Shown: one piece after another, positions 35,299-45,582 of the stretch
How positions within the stretch are numbered: the stretch's first letter is position 1
Layout of the letters: each line of letters starts with the position of its first letter
DNA from: Curtobacterium sp. ZW137
GTDB taxonomy: Bacteria > Actinomycetota > Actinomycetes > Actinomycetales > Microbacteriaceae
Assembly: GCF_003762905.1 (NCBI RefSeq)
Contig: NZ_RJKS01000003.1
Coordinates: forward strand, 186,001 to 250,000
Length of the DNA stretch: 64,000 nt
Direction: 5' to 3'
Translations under genes and position numbers: made by a program
Notes under the pieces: model-generated
What the model was told of the DNA's origin: nothing
Database searches by the model: none
What the model saw: the letters and a program-made list of their open reading frames with translations, nothing else

Positions 35299-36117
35299 AT
35301 GCCCATCCTCAACAAGGACATGCAGGTGTGCATGTCGCTCGCGGCCCGGCCGAGCAACATCGGCACCCGGTTCCACAACTTCCTCTACGACGAGCTCGGG
35401 CTGAACTTCCTCTACAAGGCGTTCACGACAACCGACCTCCCCGGCGCCGTCACCGGGATCCGAGCGCTCGGCATCCGCGGATGCTCGGTGTCGATGCCGT
35501 TCAAGGAGGCGATCATCCCGCTCGTCGACACCATCGAGGAGTCGGCCGCCGCGATCCAGTCCGTGAACACCGTCGTGAACGACGACGGTGTGCTCACCGC
35601 GTCGAACACCGACTACGAGGCCGTCGCCGCCCTCCTCGCCTCCCACGACGTGGATCCGGCCTCCCGCGTGCTGCTCCGCGGCTCCGGCGGCATGGCGAAG
35701 GCGGTCACGGCGGCGTTCCGCGGCGCGGGCTTCGACCACCTCACGGTGCTCGCCCGCAACGAGGACACCGGTCCGGCCCTCGCCGACCAGTACGGCTACG
35801 CGTGGGCGCGGTCGGAGCAGGACGCCGGCGACGTCGACCTGCTCGTCAACGTCACGCCGCTCGGCATGGACGGCGACCAGGCGGAGACCCTCGCCTTCGA
35901 GCAGGACCGTGTCGACGCGGCCCACACCGTCTTCGACGTCGTCGCGTTCCCCTCGGAGACACCGCTGGTCCGCGCGGGTCGCGCCGCGGACAAGCACGTC
36001 ATCACGGGTGCCGAGGTGATCGCGCTGCAGGCAGCGCGGCAGTTCGAGCGGTACACGGGCGTCGCCCTCACCGAGGACCAGGTGACGCGCGCGAGCGAGT
36101 TCAGCCGCGCTGTGTAG
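35299..36117 (+). CDS. Shikimate 5-dehydrogenase-like oxidoreductase
   Basis: 272 residues. Catalytic Lys69 (SMPFKEA) and Asp105 (SNTDYE) are kept, and the nucleotide loop reads RGSGGMAKAV. The N-terminal substrate region is SLAARPSNIGTRFHN rather than the standard shikimate loop, so this is the non-classical branch; a role in the aromatic pathway is unproven. GAGACT ends 6 bp before the ATG. Confidence 0.75.
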   Translation: MPILNKDMQVCMSLAARPSNIGTRFHNFLYDELGLNFLYKAFTTTDLPGAVTGIRALGIRGCSVSMPFKEAIIPLVDTIEESAAAIQSVNTVVNDDGVLTASNTDYEAVAALLASHDVDPASRVLLRGSGGMAKAVTAAFRGAGFDHLTVLARNEDTGPALADQYGYAWARSEQDAGDVDLLVNVTPLGMDGDQAETLAFEQDRVDAAHTVFDVVAFPSETPLVRAGRAADKHVITGAEVIALQAARQFERYTGVALTEDQVTRASEFSRAV

Positions 36118-36129
36118 GTGGCAGACAGG

Positions 36130-36173
36130 CGGACGGGAGGCCCGTGGCGGCGCCGCCACGGGCCTCCCGTCCG
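36130..36173. terminator. Long palindromic terminator, copy 1
   Basis: A perfect 44-bp inverted repeat: CGGACGGGAGGCCCGTGGC is the outer part of each 22-base arm. It lies between the convergent shikimate-dehydrogenase-like and SRPBCC genes. Two close relatives occur at 53850 and 61903. Confidence 0.8.
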
Positions 36174-36178
36174 GCTCG

Positions 36179-36622
36179 TCAGGAGTTGCGGGCGCGACCC
36201 GTCGCGACCCAGCCGAGCCGGCGCAGCGTCTCGCGGTTCCGGATCCAGATGAGCGGCTGGATGACGAAGCCGGGCACCCAGGACCCCGGTCCGGCGACGG
36301 CGTTCTCGACGATCGTGACCTTGCACCCCTTGGCGTGCGGTTCGACGCTCAGCTCGACCCGGGCCTCCCCGATCGGCCACCCCTTCGGCTGGATCACCAT
36401 GTGGCGCGGCGGGTCCCACTCGAGCGACGTCGTCTCGTCGTTGATGACCAGCGGCCAGACCCCGAACGAGTGGTGCAGGCGTGTGCCGACCTCGGGCCAC
36501 CCGCGCTCCTCGTTCCGGAGACGGGACGCACCGACCACCCACGTCGTGTAGAGCCAGCCGTCCCCGAACACGTCGAAGACGTCCTCGGGCGTGCAGTGCA
36601 GGATCCGGACGTTCTTGGCCAT
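36179..36622 (-). CDS. SRPBCC (polyketide cyclase-like) protein
   Basis: 147 residues with the START-like fold: MAKNVRILHCTPEDVFDVF, then the RLHHSFGVWPLVI and PKGWPIGEARVELSVEPH strands. Hydrophobic-ligand binding is typical; the ligand is unknown. GGAGGA precedes the ATG and the dehydrogenase gene stops 5 bp upstream, so the two are co-transcribed. Confidence 0.75.
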   Translation of the reverse strand: MAKNVRILHCTPEDVFDVFGDGWLYTTWVVGASRLRNEERGWPEVGTRLHHSFGVWPLVINDETTSLEWDPPRHMVIQPKGWPIGEARVELSVEPHAKGCKVTIVENAVAGPGSWVPGFVIQPLIWIRNRETLRRLGWVATGRARNS

Positions 36623-36627
36623 GGTGT

Positions 36628-38073
36628 TCAGTCCTCCGGTGTGAGATCGACGTCTTCGGGGAGCCCGAAGGTGTGACGCAGGGAGCTCCGTGCGGCGTGC
36701 CACCCGGCCATGCCGTGCACGCCCGGGCCGGGTGCGGACGCCTCCGAGCAGAGGTACATCCCACCACCCATCCGCCACGGGTCGCCGGTCAGCAGGGGTC
36801 GCTTCACGAGCTGCCAGAAGCTCGCGGCGCCGGCGGCGATGTCCCCGCCGACGTAGTTCGGGTTGTACTCGCCCATCTGGACCGCGGTGCGCGAGCTCGT
36901 CGCGAGGACCGTGTCGCGGAACCCCGGGGCGAACCGCTCGATCTGCCGCGTGACGATCTCGGTGTGGTCGACGTCGGATCCCGCGGGGACGTGCGCGTAC
37001 GCCCAGAAGACGTGCTTGCCCTCCGGGGCGCGACTCGGGTCGACCACGGTCGGTTCGGCGCCGAGGACGTACGGCCGCTCGGCGTGACGTCCGCGTGCGA
37101 CATCGCCCTCGGCCGCGGCGATCTCCGCACGCGTCCCGCCGATGTGCACGGTGCCGGCCTTCCGGAGCTCGGCGTTCGTCCACGGCACCGGGTCGGACAG
37201 CGCGAAGTCGACCTTCGCCGCGGCGTTGCCGAACCGGAACCGCCGCAGCGCACCGCGCTTCGGCGACGGGATCTGCTTCCCGGCGATCCGCAGCATCCCG
37301 GGGACGCTCGTGTCGAAGAGCACCGCCTTGGCGGGTGTCAGGTCTGCGAGGGACCGGACCTCGCGTCCGGTCTCGATCGTGCCACCGTGCGCGACGAGGT
37401 CTGCGGCGAGCGCGTCGACGATCGCCTGGCTGCCGCCGATCGGCACCGGCCAGCCCCTGGCGTGGGCGTAGACACCGAGCGAGAGGGCTGCTGCGGCCGT
37501 CGCGAGTGAGGGCATGTGCTGGATGGAGTGCGCCGCGACCCCGGTGATCATCGCCGGTGCGACGTCCTGCCGGAAGCGGGCGTTCCAGGCACTGCTGCCC
37601 TGCTCCAGCGCACGCAGGCCGAACTGCAGGACGGTGAGCGGGTGCCGTGGGACGTGGAGCAGCGCGTCGGTCGCGAAGTCCGCCACCTGGTCGGCGTTCC
37701 GCGCGAGCGGGCCCATCAGGTTCCGGAACGCCGGCCCGTCCACGCCCAGCTCGGCAGCCGTGCGGTCGAGGTCCCGGTACGCGATGCCGGCACGCCCACC
37801 GTCGAGCGGGTGGCCGTACTGCACCTCGGGGAGCCGCAGTTCGATGCGGTCCTCGAGCCGGAAGCGCCGGAAGAACTCGGACTGCAGCGCCATCGGGTGC
37901 ACGGCGGAGCACACGTCGTGCAGGAACCCGGGCAGCGTGAGCTCTGCGGTACGGGCCCCGCCGCCGATGGTGTCGTTGCGCTCGACCACCTCGACGGAGA
38001 GCCCGGCACGCGCCAACGTCACCGCGGCGGCGAGCCCGTTCGGTCCCGCCCCGACCACCACCGCATCGACCAT
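36628..38073 (-). CDS. FAD-dependent phytoene desaturase-like oxidoreductase
   Basis: 481 residues. The dinucleotide motif VVVGAGPNGLAAAVTLARAG at 5-24 and VVERNDTIGGGARTAEL follow the CrtI/NAD(P)-binding Rossmann family. It is not next to carotenoid genes, and many such homologues are uncharacterised. TAGGCT ends 6 bp before the ATG. It forms an operon with the SRPBCC gene. Confidence 0.75.
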   Translation of the reverse strand: MVDAVVVGAGPNGLAAAVTLARAGLSVEVVERNDTIGGGARTAELTLPGFLHDVCSAVHPMALQSEFFRRFRLEDRIELRLPEVQYGHPLDGGRAGIAYRDLDRTAAELGVDGPAFRNLMGPLARNADQVADFATDALLHVPRHPLTVLQFGLRALEQGSSAWNARFRQDVAPAMITGVAAHSIQHMPSLATAAAALSLGVYAHARGWPVPIGGSQAIVDALAADLVAHGGTIETGREVRSLADLTPAKAVLFDTSVPGMLRIAGKQIPSPKRGALRRFRFGNAAAKVDFALSDPVPWTNAELRKAGTVHIGGTRAEIAAAEGDVARGRHAERPYVLGAEPTVVDPSRAPEGKHVFWAYAHVPAGSDVDHTEIVTRQIERFAPGFRDTVLATSSRTAVQMGEYNPNYVGGDIAAGAASFWQLVKRPLLTGDPWRMGGGMYLCSEASAPGPGVHGMAGWHAARSSLRHTFGLPEDVDLTPED

Positions 38074-38125
38074 GCACCGAGCCTACGAGGCGCGCGTGTG
38101 CGGACCCCCAGCCGCGGTGCCCGGG

Positions 38126-39182
<1,057 letters not shown>

Positions 39183-39203
39183 CGGCCGACCGGAGCGGTC
39201 GGG

Positions 39204-39731
39204 TCAGAGGACCCGGCCGTAGAGGGCGACGTCGACCCGCGCGGGCCCGAGCGGCAGTGCGCTCCGCAGGGTCCCCTCGTGCGTGAAGCCGAGCCGCTCG
39301 GCGAGCCCGCGGCTCCGCTCGTTGCCGACGGCCGTGCGGATCTCGACCCGTCTCGCGCCCCGCGCCCCGGCGACCGAGACGAGGACGGAGGCCGCCCGCC
39401 GGACGATGCCCCGTCCCTCCTGGCCGGCATCGATCCAGTAGCCGAGCGACGCCTGCCCGAGGTACGTGTCGAAGGCCAGTGACGCGGCACCGACGACGCG
39501 GTCGTCCACGCGGATGACGCACGGCAACGACCGGTCCATCGCGTACTGGGCGAGCATCCGTTCGGTGTGCAGGGACGTGTCCTCGAGCGTCTGCGACCCC
39601 CACGCCCACGGTTCGGCGGCACGGAGGCGGTCGAGGTTCGCGAGCACGAGGTCGTGCACCGCCTCGACGGTCGAGAGGTCCCGCAGCGTCAGCGTGCAGC
39701 CGTCGCCGAGGTCCCGCCCGAATGCCGTCAC
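39204..39731 (-). CDS. GNAT acetyltransferase, RimJ/RimL type
   Basis: 175 residues. ASLGYWIDAGQEGRGIVRRA holds the acetyl-CoA pyrophosphate loop and NERSRGLAERLGFTHEGTLR the last helix of the RimL fold. GTG 39731 is preferred over GTG 39749 because TAGTGT ends 7 bp before it. Target unknown. Confidence 0.8.
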   Translation of the reverse strand: MTAFGRDLGDGCTLTLRDLSTVEAVHDLVLANLDRLRAAEPWAWGSQTLEDTSLHTERMLAQYAMDRSLPCVIRVDDRVVGAASLAFDTYLGQASLGYWIDAGQEGRGIVRRAASVLVSVAGARGARRVEIRTAVGNERSRGLAERLGFTHEGTLRSALPLGPARVDVALYGRVL

Positions 39732-39757
39732 CGGTCCGACACTATGCACCTGCGGCG

Positions 39758-41035
39758 CTACTCGTACCGGAGTGCCTCGATCGGGTTCTGACGCGCTGCC
39801 CGTCGGGCGGGCAGCGTGCCCGCGAGGAAGGCGATCACCATCACCACGACGATGATCGTGATCACCGAGGACGGCGCGAACTGCAGGATGTGCAGCCCTG
39901 GCAGGTCCTTGAGCACGGTCCCGGCGAGGACGTTGGAGATACCCGTCCCGAGCGCGATCGCCACACCGGCGCCGATCGCACTGCCGAGGAAGCCGATGAA
40001 CACGGCCTCGAGCGAGAACAGTGTGTAGACCTTGCCGCCGCCCATGCCCATCGCCTTCATCAGGCCGATCTCGCGGGTGCGCTCCTGCACGCTCATCAGG
40101 AGCGTGTTGATGATGCCGAACCCGGCCGCGATGAGCGCGATGACGGCGAAGGCGTTGAGCACGCCGACGATGCCGTTGATGACGGTCTGGAACTGCCCGA
40201 GCTGGTCCTGGATGGTCTGCCCGGTGTAGCCGTCCTTCGACAGGGCGCTCTTCACCGTGGACGCGGTCGCACCGTCGCTCAGGGTGGCCGAGGCGCTGGC
40301 GTACGAGGTGGCGATCGATGCCGGCTTGCCGGTCTCCTGCGCCTGCTGCATCGCGTCCGTCAGCGCGGAGTTCGCACCGGCGCTCCCGCCGAACAGCGAC
40401 TCGTTCTGCACGCCCACCACGGTCGCGGTGAGGGTGTGCTCGGCGCCCTGGTAGTCGTCCACCGCGAAGGTGAGCTCCTTGCCGACGGCCGCCTTCGCGC
40501 TGCCGAGCCCGAGGTTCTTCAGGTAGTTCGTCGGCAGGATCACCTGGTTCGCGTCGGTGCTGTCGTCGAGCTGCTTGCCCGAGGCCAGGTCCGCCTTGAG
40601 TTCACCGGCATTGGCGGACAACGCGACGACGTACTTGCCCTCGCTGCCGTACTCGGCGTACTTCGGGCTGAGCGCGACCGCTGGCCGCACCGTGTCGATG
40701 CCCGTGACGTCCTTGATCTTGTCGACGTCGGACTGCGAGAGGTACCCGAAGGAGGCCGGCCCGCGGTCGACGCTCTGGGTGGAGGCATCCGGGTCGTACT
40801 TCGCGGGGCCGCTGTCCGTCGAGGAACTGTCGACCGTCTTCGTGATCGTCAGCGCCCCGGTGTCGCCGATCGACGCGACCTGGGTGTCGATGTAGTTGCC
40901 GACGCCGGTGCCGATGGCGGAGGTGAGAGTGATCGTGAAGGCACCGATGAAGATCGCGATGACCGTCAGCGTGGTGCGGAGCTTGGAGCGGAAGGTGTTG
41001 CCGACCGCGGTCTTCAGGAGGTCGAGGAAGTTCAT
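39758..41035 (-). CDS. MacB-type ABC transporter permease (FtsX fold)
   Basis: 425 residues: one span at about 18-40, an extracellular domain of about 230 residues, and three spans from about 285, ending PARRAARQNPIEALRYE, the classic MacB/LolC C-terminus. Such permeases move peptides, lipoproteins or antibiotics, or act mechanically. ATGA overlap with the ATPase gene. Confidence 0.85.
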   Translation of the reverse strand: MNFLDLLKTAVGNTFRSKLRTTLTVIAIFIGAFTITLTSAIGTGVGNYIDTQVASIGDTGALTITKTVDSSSTDSGPAKYDPDASTQSVDRGPASFGYLSQSDVDKIKDVTGIDTVRPAVALSPKYAEYGSEGKYVVALSANAGELKADLASGKQLDDSTDANQVILPTNYLKNLGLGSAKAAVGKELTFAVDDYQGAEHTLTATVVGVQNESLFGGSAGANSALTDAMQQAQETGKPASIATSYASASATLSDGATASTVKSALSKDGYTGQTIQDQLGQFQTVINGIVGVLNAFAVIALIAAGFGIINTLLMSVQERTREIGLMKAMGMGGGKVYTLFSLEAVFIGFLGSAIGAGVAIALGTGISNVLAGTVLKDLPGLHILQFAPSSVITIIVVVMVIAFLAGTLPARRAARQNPIEALRYE

Positions 41036-41796
41036 GCGGAGTGCCTTCCGTGCTCGTGGGCACCCGGGGCGGGCGCATCGGCACCGCCGGACCCCCCGGA
41101 CCCGCCGGATCCGCCGGACCCGCCGACGATGAGACCGTCGCGGACGTTGACGCTGCGGTCGCACCGTGCGGCCAGTTCCTCGTCGTGGGTGACGACGACG
41201 AGCGTGATCCCGCGCTCGCGCTGCAGCCCGAAGAGCATGTCCTCGACGACTTCACCGGTGTTCGTGTCGAGGTTGCCGGTGGGCTCGTCGGCGAAGATCA
41301 CGCTCGGCTCCCCCACGAGCGCTCGCGCGATGACCACGCGCTGCTTCTGCCCGCCGGAGAGGTCGTTCGCGTCGTTCTTGGCCTTGTCCGCCAGCCCCAG
41401 GGCGTCGAGCGCGGCCATCCCCCGGCGCTTCCGCTCCGCACCAGAGATGCCCGCGATCTTCAGCGGCAGCACGACGTTGTCGAGCACGGAGGTCTTCGGC
41501 GTCAGGAAGAACTGCTGGAACACGAACCCGAAGGTGCTGTTCCGGGTGCGGTTCACCTGCCGGGCGCTGAGCGTCGCCGCGTCGGTGCCGTCCAGGAGGA
41601 TCTCGCCCGAGGACGGCTTGTCGAGCAGCGCCAGCAGGTGCATGAGCGTCGACTTGCCGGATCCGGACTTGCCGACGATCGCCAGGCTCTCGCCCTGGTG
41701 CACCGCGAGCGACACTCCCTTCAGCGCATCGAACCGCGTGGAACCGCGGCCGTAGGTCCTCGTGAGGTCTCTGGCCTCGAGCACGGGAGTGGTCAT
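41032..41796 (-). CDS. MacB/LolD-type ABC ATPase
   Basis: 254 residues. Walker A GKSGSGKST, signature LSGGQKQR, Walker B VIFADEPTGNLD. After the ATPase core the tail holds four to five Gly-Gly-Ser units and a His-rich end, encoded by a 9-bp repeat. TACGGT ends 6 bp before the ATG. Divergent from a TetR gene, so probably an inducible exporter. Confidence 0.9.
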   Translation of the reverse strand: MTTPVLEARDLTRTYGRGSTRFDALKGVSLAVHQGESLAIVGKSGSGKSTLMHLLALLDKPSSGEILLDGTDAATLSARQVNRTRNSTFGFVFQQFFLTPKTSVLDNVVLPLKIAGISGAERKRRGMAALDALGLADKAKNDANDLSGGQKQRVVIARALVGEPSVIFADEPTGNLDTNTGEVVEDMLFGLQRERGITLVVVTHDEELAARCDRSVNVRDGLIVGGSGGSGGSGGSGGADAPAPGAHEHGRHSA

Positions 41797-41829
41797 GCGC
41801 CAACCGTACTGTCCGTTGCACGACTGAAA

Positions 41830-41848
41830 GTTTGCGTTTGCTGCAAAC
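41830..41848. promoter_or_regulatory. TetR operator candidate
   Basis: GTTTGCTGCAAAC (41836-41848) is a perfect palindrome around T; a further GTTTGC lies at 41830. It sits between the exporter and TetR starts, near the -35 zone of the TetR gene, whose -10 TACAGT is at 41865. Confidence 0.5.
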
Positions 41849-41876
41849 CAGATGACGTCCCGGTTACAGTCGTGCC

Positions 41877-42521
41877 ATGCCCGACAGTGTCACCCCCGGC
41901 GAGATGGGTCTCCGCGACCGCAAGCGCATCGAGACCCGCACCCGCATCGCAGCAGCCGCGCGGGCCCTGGTGCTCGAACAGGACATCGACCGCACCACGA
42001 TCGAGCAGATCGCCGCCCGCGCGGACATCTCGCCCCGGACGTTCTTCAACTACTTCGAGAGCAAGGAGGACGCGGTCCTCGGCCACACCGAGCTCGACCT
42101 GTCCCCGGAGACCCTCGGAGCCCACGTGCGCGCCGTCGCCGGGCGACCCGCGGCGCAGGCGGTCGTGGACCTGGCGTTCCTGGTGTTCGGCGACACGTTC
42201 GGCGACGAACGACACCGGCACGAGCGCAAGGAGCTCATCGTCCGGTTCCCCCAGCTCATGCGCCGCCAGGTGACCAGGATGACGACCGTCGCGGAGGCGA
42301 TGACCGGCGCGGTGCGGACCGTCCTCGAGCGCGATCCCGCCTGGGGGCCGGAGGCAGCCACCCCGCAGGCCGCGGAGATGCTCCTCGGCATGGTGATGAC
42401 CGCACTCCGGAGCGCCGCACGGCACGAGGGCACCGACCCCGAGGAGGTGCGCGTCCAGGTCGTCGCCCTGATGCGCGACACCGCGGCCCGGATCGCCGGA
42501 GTCGCCGTCATCCCCGCGTGA
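41877..42521 (+). CDS. TetR-family regulator
   Basis: 214 residues. HTH at about 20-65 with TTIEQIAARADISPRTFFNYF, typical of the subgroup with ISxRTFFNYF. Probably represses the divergent ABC exporter. TACAGT ends 6 bp before the ATG (leaderless). Its last 14 bp overlap the convergent OpuBC-like gene. Confidence 0.85.
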   Translation: MPDSVTPGEMGLRDRKRIETRTRIAAAARALVLEQDIDRTTIEQIAARADISPRTFFNYFESKEDAVLGHTELDLSPETLGAHVRAVAGRPAAQAVVDLAFLVFGDTFGDERHRHERKELIVRFPQLMRRQVTRMTTVAEAMTGAVRTVLERDPAWGPEAATPQAAEMLLGMVMTALRSAARHEGTDPEEVRVQVVALMRDTAARIAGVAVIPA

Positions 42522-43518
42522 CGAACCCTTCCTTGACCATCCAGTCGAACGCGACGTCGGCCGGCTCGCGCCCCTCGACGTCCACCTGCCGGTTCAGCTC
42601 CTGCAGGACCGCGTCGGTGAGCTTCGGCGAGATCTGGTCGTAGACGTCCTCGAGCTCCGGGTACTCGCTCAGCACGGAGCTGGAGAGCACCGGGGCGACG
42701 TTGTAGGCCGGGAAGAACCCCTCGTCGTCCTCGAGCACCTGCAGGCCGAGCGACTTGATGCGACCGTCGGTGGTGAAGACCTCACCGAAGTTGCACGTCC
42801 CGCGGTCGGTCGCCGTGTACACGGTGCCGGTGTCCAGGATGTCGACGTTCCCCTTCGGGATCGCGTTCGCACCGGACCCGCCGAGCTGGAGCCCGTACTT
42901 CGCGAGCATCGGCTTGAAGCCGTCGGCGCGGGAGTTGAACTCGGACTCGACGCAGAAGGTGCGCTGGTCGGCCGGCAGGTCCGCGATCTGGGACAGCTTC
43001 GTGATGCCGCCGAGCCCCTTGACCGCTTCCTTCCGCACGGCGAACGCATACGTGTTGTTCATCGGCGCCGGGTCGAGCCACGTGAGCCCGTTCTCGGCGT
43101 CCTCGTCCTTGACCGCCTGCCACTGCTCGGTCTTGTCCGGGATGCCCTCCTTGTGGCCCATGTAGGTCAGCCATGCAGTGCCTGTGTACTCGTACGTCAT
43201 GTCCGCGTCGTGGCTCGTCATGAGCTGGCGGACGGCGACGCTGCCAGGGACGTTGGTCTCGTCGGTGACCTCGAACCCGGCGGCCTTCGCGGCGAGCACG
43301 GCGATCTTCCCGAGCACGAGCTGCTCGGTGAAGTTCTTCGAGGTGACGGTGATGTGCGCGCCGTCGGGCAGGTCGTCGATGCGCTTGATGGTGCCCGGTT
43401 CGGCCGCGGGGACGAACGAGGTCGCCGGTTGCAGGCCGCAGCCGGTGAGTGCGAGGGCCGCGGCGCCGGCGACGAGACCGGCGACGATGCGTCGGCGGGT
43501 TCGGGTTCGGGTCGTCAT
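42508..43518 (-). CDS. opuBC: Glycine betaine/choline-type ABC substrate-binding lipoprotein
   Basis: 336 residues. Lipobox LTGCG with Cys27, then the OpuAC/ProX fold starting DGAHITVTSKNFTEQLVLGK. It binds quaternary ammonium compounds for osmoprotection. Its start overlaps the permease stop by ATGA. Confidence 0.85.
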   Translation of the reverse strand: MTTRTRTRRRIVAGLVAGAAALALTGCGLQPATSFVPAAEPGTIKRIDDLPDGAHITVTSKNFTEQLVLGKIAVLAAKAAGFEVTDETNVPGSVAVRQLMTSHDADMTYEYTGTAWLTYMGHKEGIPDKTEQWQAVKDEDAENGLTWLDPAPMNNTYAFAVRKEAVKGLGGITKLSQIADLPADQRTFCVESEFNSRADGFKPMLAKYGLQLGGSGANAIPKGNVDILDTGTVYTATDRGTCNFGEVFTTDGRIKSLGLQVLEDDEGFFPAYNVAPVLSSSVLSEYPELEDVYDQISPKLTDAVLQELNRQVDVEGREPADVAFDWMVKEGFVTRG

Positions 43519-44282
43519 CGGAGTCCCTTCGGTCGTGCGACGGTCTCGACGATGCGGCCGATCCAGTCGATGGACAGCGCGAGGAGCGCGATGAGCAGGG
43601 CGCCGGAGACCAGCACCTTCGGCAGGAACAGGTTCACGCCCGTGGTGATCAGCAGGCCGAGACCGCCGGCGCCGATGAACGTCGCGAGGGCCGCGGAGCC
43701 GACCAGGAGCACCAGCGCGGTGCGGATGCCGGAGAGCATCACCGGGACGGCGAGGGGCAGTTCGACCCTGAGCAGGACCGCGAACGCGCTCATGCCCATG
43801 CCACGGCCGGCCTCGACGAGCCGGGAGTCCACGCTCTCGATGCCGATGATCGTGTTCCGCAGCACCGGCAGGATCGCGTAGAGGACCAGCGCGATGACGG
43901 CGGCCCAGAACGAGAAGCCCAGCCAGAACGCCAGGAGCACGACGAGGCCCACCGCGGGAGCGGCCTGGCCGAAGTTCGCGACCGCGAGGATGACCCCGCT
44001 GGCCCGGCGCAACGGCCCACGGGTCAGGACGATGCCGAGCGGGATGCCGATCACGAGCACGATGAGCGTCGACACGATGGTGAGCAGCACGTGCTGCCAG
44101 GTGAGCGCGAGCAGGTCAGCGGGGTTCAGCGTCGAACGCTCGGTCGCGGTGAGGTCGGCGGTGGCCAGCCAGATCGCGAAGGCGCCGAGCACGACCAGGA
44201 TCGCGACGGGCTGGATGACCAGGGGTTTCCAGGACGCACTGCGCGCCGGGCGCACGCGCGGTTCGGTCACGACGTCAGTCAT
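43515..44282 (-). CDS. opuBD: OpuB-type permease (second)
   Basis: 255 residues, five to six spans, with the loop EAGRGMGMSAFAVLLRVELPLA. The ATG overlaps the ATPase stop by 8 bases. Forms the channel with the other permease. Confidence 0.85.
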   Translation of the reverse strand: MTDVVTEPRVRPARSASWKPLVIQPVAILVVLGAFAIWLATADLTATERSTLNPADLLALTWQHVLLTIVSTLIVLVIGIPLGIVLTRGPLRRASGVILAVANFGQAAPAVGLVVLLAFWLGFSFWAAVIALVLYAILPVLRNTIIGIESVDSRLVEAGRGMGMSAFAVLLRVELPLAVPVMLSGIRTALVLLVGSAALATFIGAGGLGLLITTGVNLFLPKVLVSGALLIALLALSIDWIGRIVETVARPKGLR

Positions 44283-45582
44283 CGACGACCTCCGAACCAC
44301 CGGCGGACGAACCACCGGCGCTCGACCCGGCGGACGGTGCCGCGCGGGTCGACGGCATGGTCTCGATCGGGTTCGTGTTCGTCCCGACCGGCGTGTACGC
44401 CTGCTCCTCGGCTGCGGCGGCGCGGGACCGGGTGATCGCGTCCATCACGGTCTCGACGGTGATGACCCCGCGGAACGCATCGCGACGCCCGGTGACCAGT
44501 GCGGCTCCGGCGCTCGAGACGAGCATGGTGTCGAGCGCGTCGTTCAGGGTCGCACCCTCACCGACGACGGGCAGGTTCGGCTCGATGCCCTCCGGGATCC
44601 GGTCGAGGCGTTCGAGCTGCCGGCGCGACGGCCAGCCGATCGGACGCTGCCGGCGGTCGACGACGACGGCGTGCCCGTGGCCGCCGGCCTCGCGCATCCG
44701 CTGGAGCACGGCCGCGGCCTGTTCCCCCGGCGAGCAGGTCACCGCGTCGACGACCTCGACGTCGCGGACCCGGTTCAGCGTCAGCTGCTTGAGGCCGGCG
44801 CCGGACCCGATGAAGTTCTCCACGAACTCGTTCGCGGGCTCGGCGAGGATCCGCTCCGGGGTGTCGTACTGCACGATGTGCGCACCCTCGGAGAAGATCA
44901 CGATCCAGTCGCCGAGCTTCACGGCCTCGTCGAAGTCGTGCGTGACGATGACGATCGTCTTGTGCAGTTCCTCCTGGATGCGGAGGAGCTCGTCCTGCAG
45001 GCGCTGGCGGGTGATCGGGTCCACGGCGCCGAACGGCTCGTCCATGAGCAGGACGGGCGGGTCCGCGGCGAGCGCGCGGGCGACGCCGACACGCTGCTGC
45101 TGGCCGCCGGAGAGCTCACGGGGGAAGCGGTCGCGGTAGGTGTCCGGGTCGAGGGAGACCAGGTCGAGGAGCTCGTCGACGCGGGCGGCGATCTTGTCCT
45201 TGGACCAGCCGAGCATCTTCGGCACGATCGCGATGTTCGCGGCGACGGTCATGTGCGGGAAGAGCCCGCCGGCCTGGATGACGTAGCCCATCCGGCGGCG
45301 CAGCTCGTCGCCGTCGATCGCGGTGACGTCGTCGTCGCCGACCACGATGCGGCCCTCGGTGGGCTCGATCAGGCGGTTGATCATCTTCAGCGTCGTGGTC
45401 TTGCCGCAGCCCGACGGGCCGACGAGCATGACGATCTTGCCGGCCGGGATCTCGAGCGTGATGCCGTCCACGGCGGGCTTCGACGTTCCGGCGTACCGCT
45501 TCGTCACGGTGTCGAGCAGGATGCTGCGGCCGGTGACGTCGGCCGAGACGTCGTGGGACATGGGTGCGTCAGTGCTGGACAC
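44275..45582 (-). CDS. opuBA: OpuB-type ATPase with C-terminal CBS region
   Basis: 435 residues. Walker A GPSGCGKTTT, signature LSGGQQQR, Walker B VLLMDEPFGAVD. From about 275 two CBS-like segments, which in OpuA-type ATPases sense ionic strength, then a Ser/Gly/Ala tail. I keep the GTG start because GAGG lies 7 bases upstream; ATG 45561 lacks a ribosome site. Confidence 0.88.
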   Translation of the reverse strand: MSSTDAPMSHDVSADVTGRSILLDTVTKRYAGTSKPAVDGITLEIPAGKIVMLVGPSGCGKTTTLKMINRLIEPTEGRIVVGDDDVTAIDGDELRRRMGYVIQAGGLFPHMTVAANIAIVPKMLGWSKDKIAARVDELLDLVSLDPDTYRDRFPRELSGGQQQRVGVARALAADPPVLLMDEPFGAVDPITRQRLQDELLRIQEELHKTIVIVTHDFDEAVKLGDWIVIFSEGAHIVQYDTPERILAEPANEFVENFIGSGAGLKQLTLNRVRDVEVVDAVTCSPGEQAAAVLQRMREAGGHGHAVVVDRRQRPIGWPSRRQLERLDRIPEGIEPNLPVVGEGATLNDALDTMLVSSAGAALVTGRRDAFRGVITVETVMDAITRSRAAAAEEQAYTPVGTNTNPIETMPSTRAAPSAGSSAGGSSAGGSEVVDD

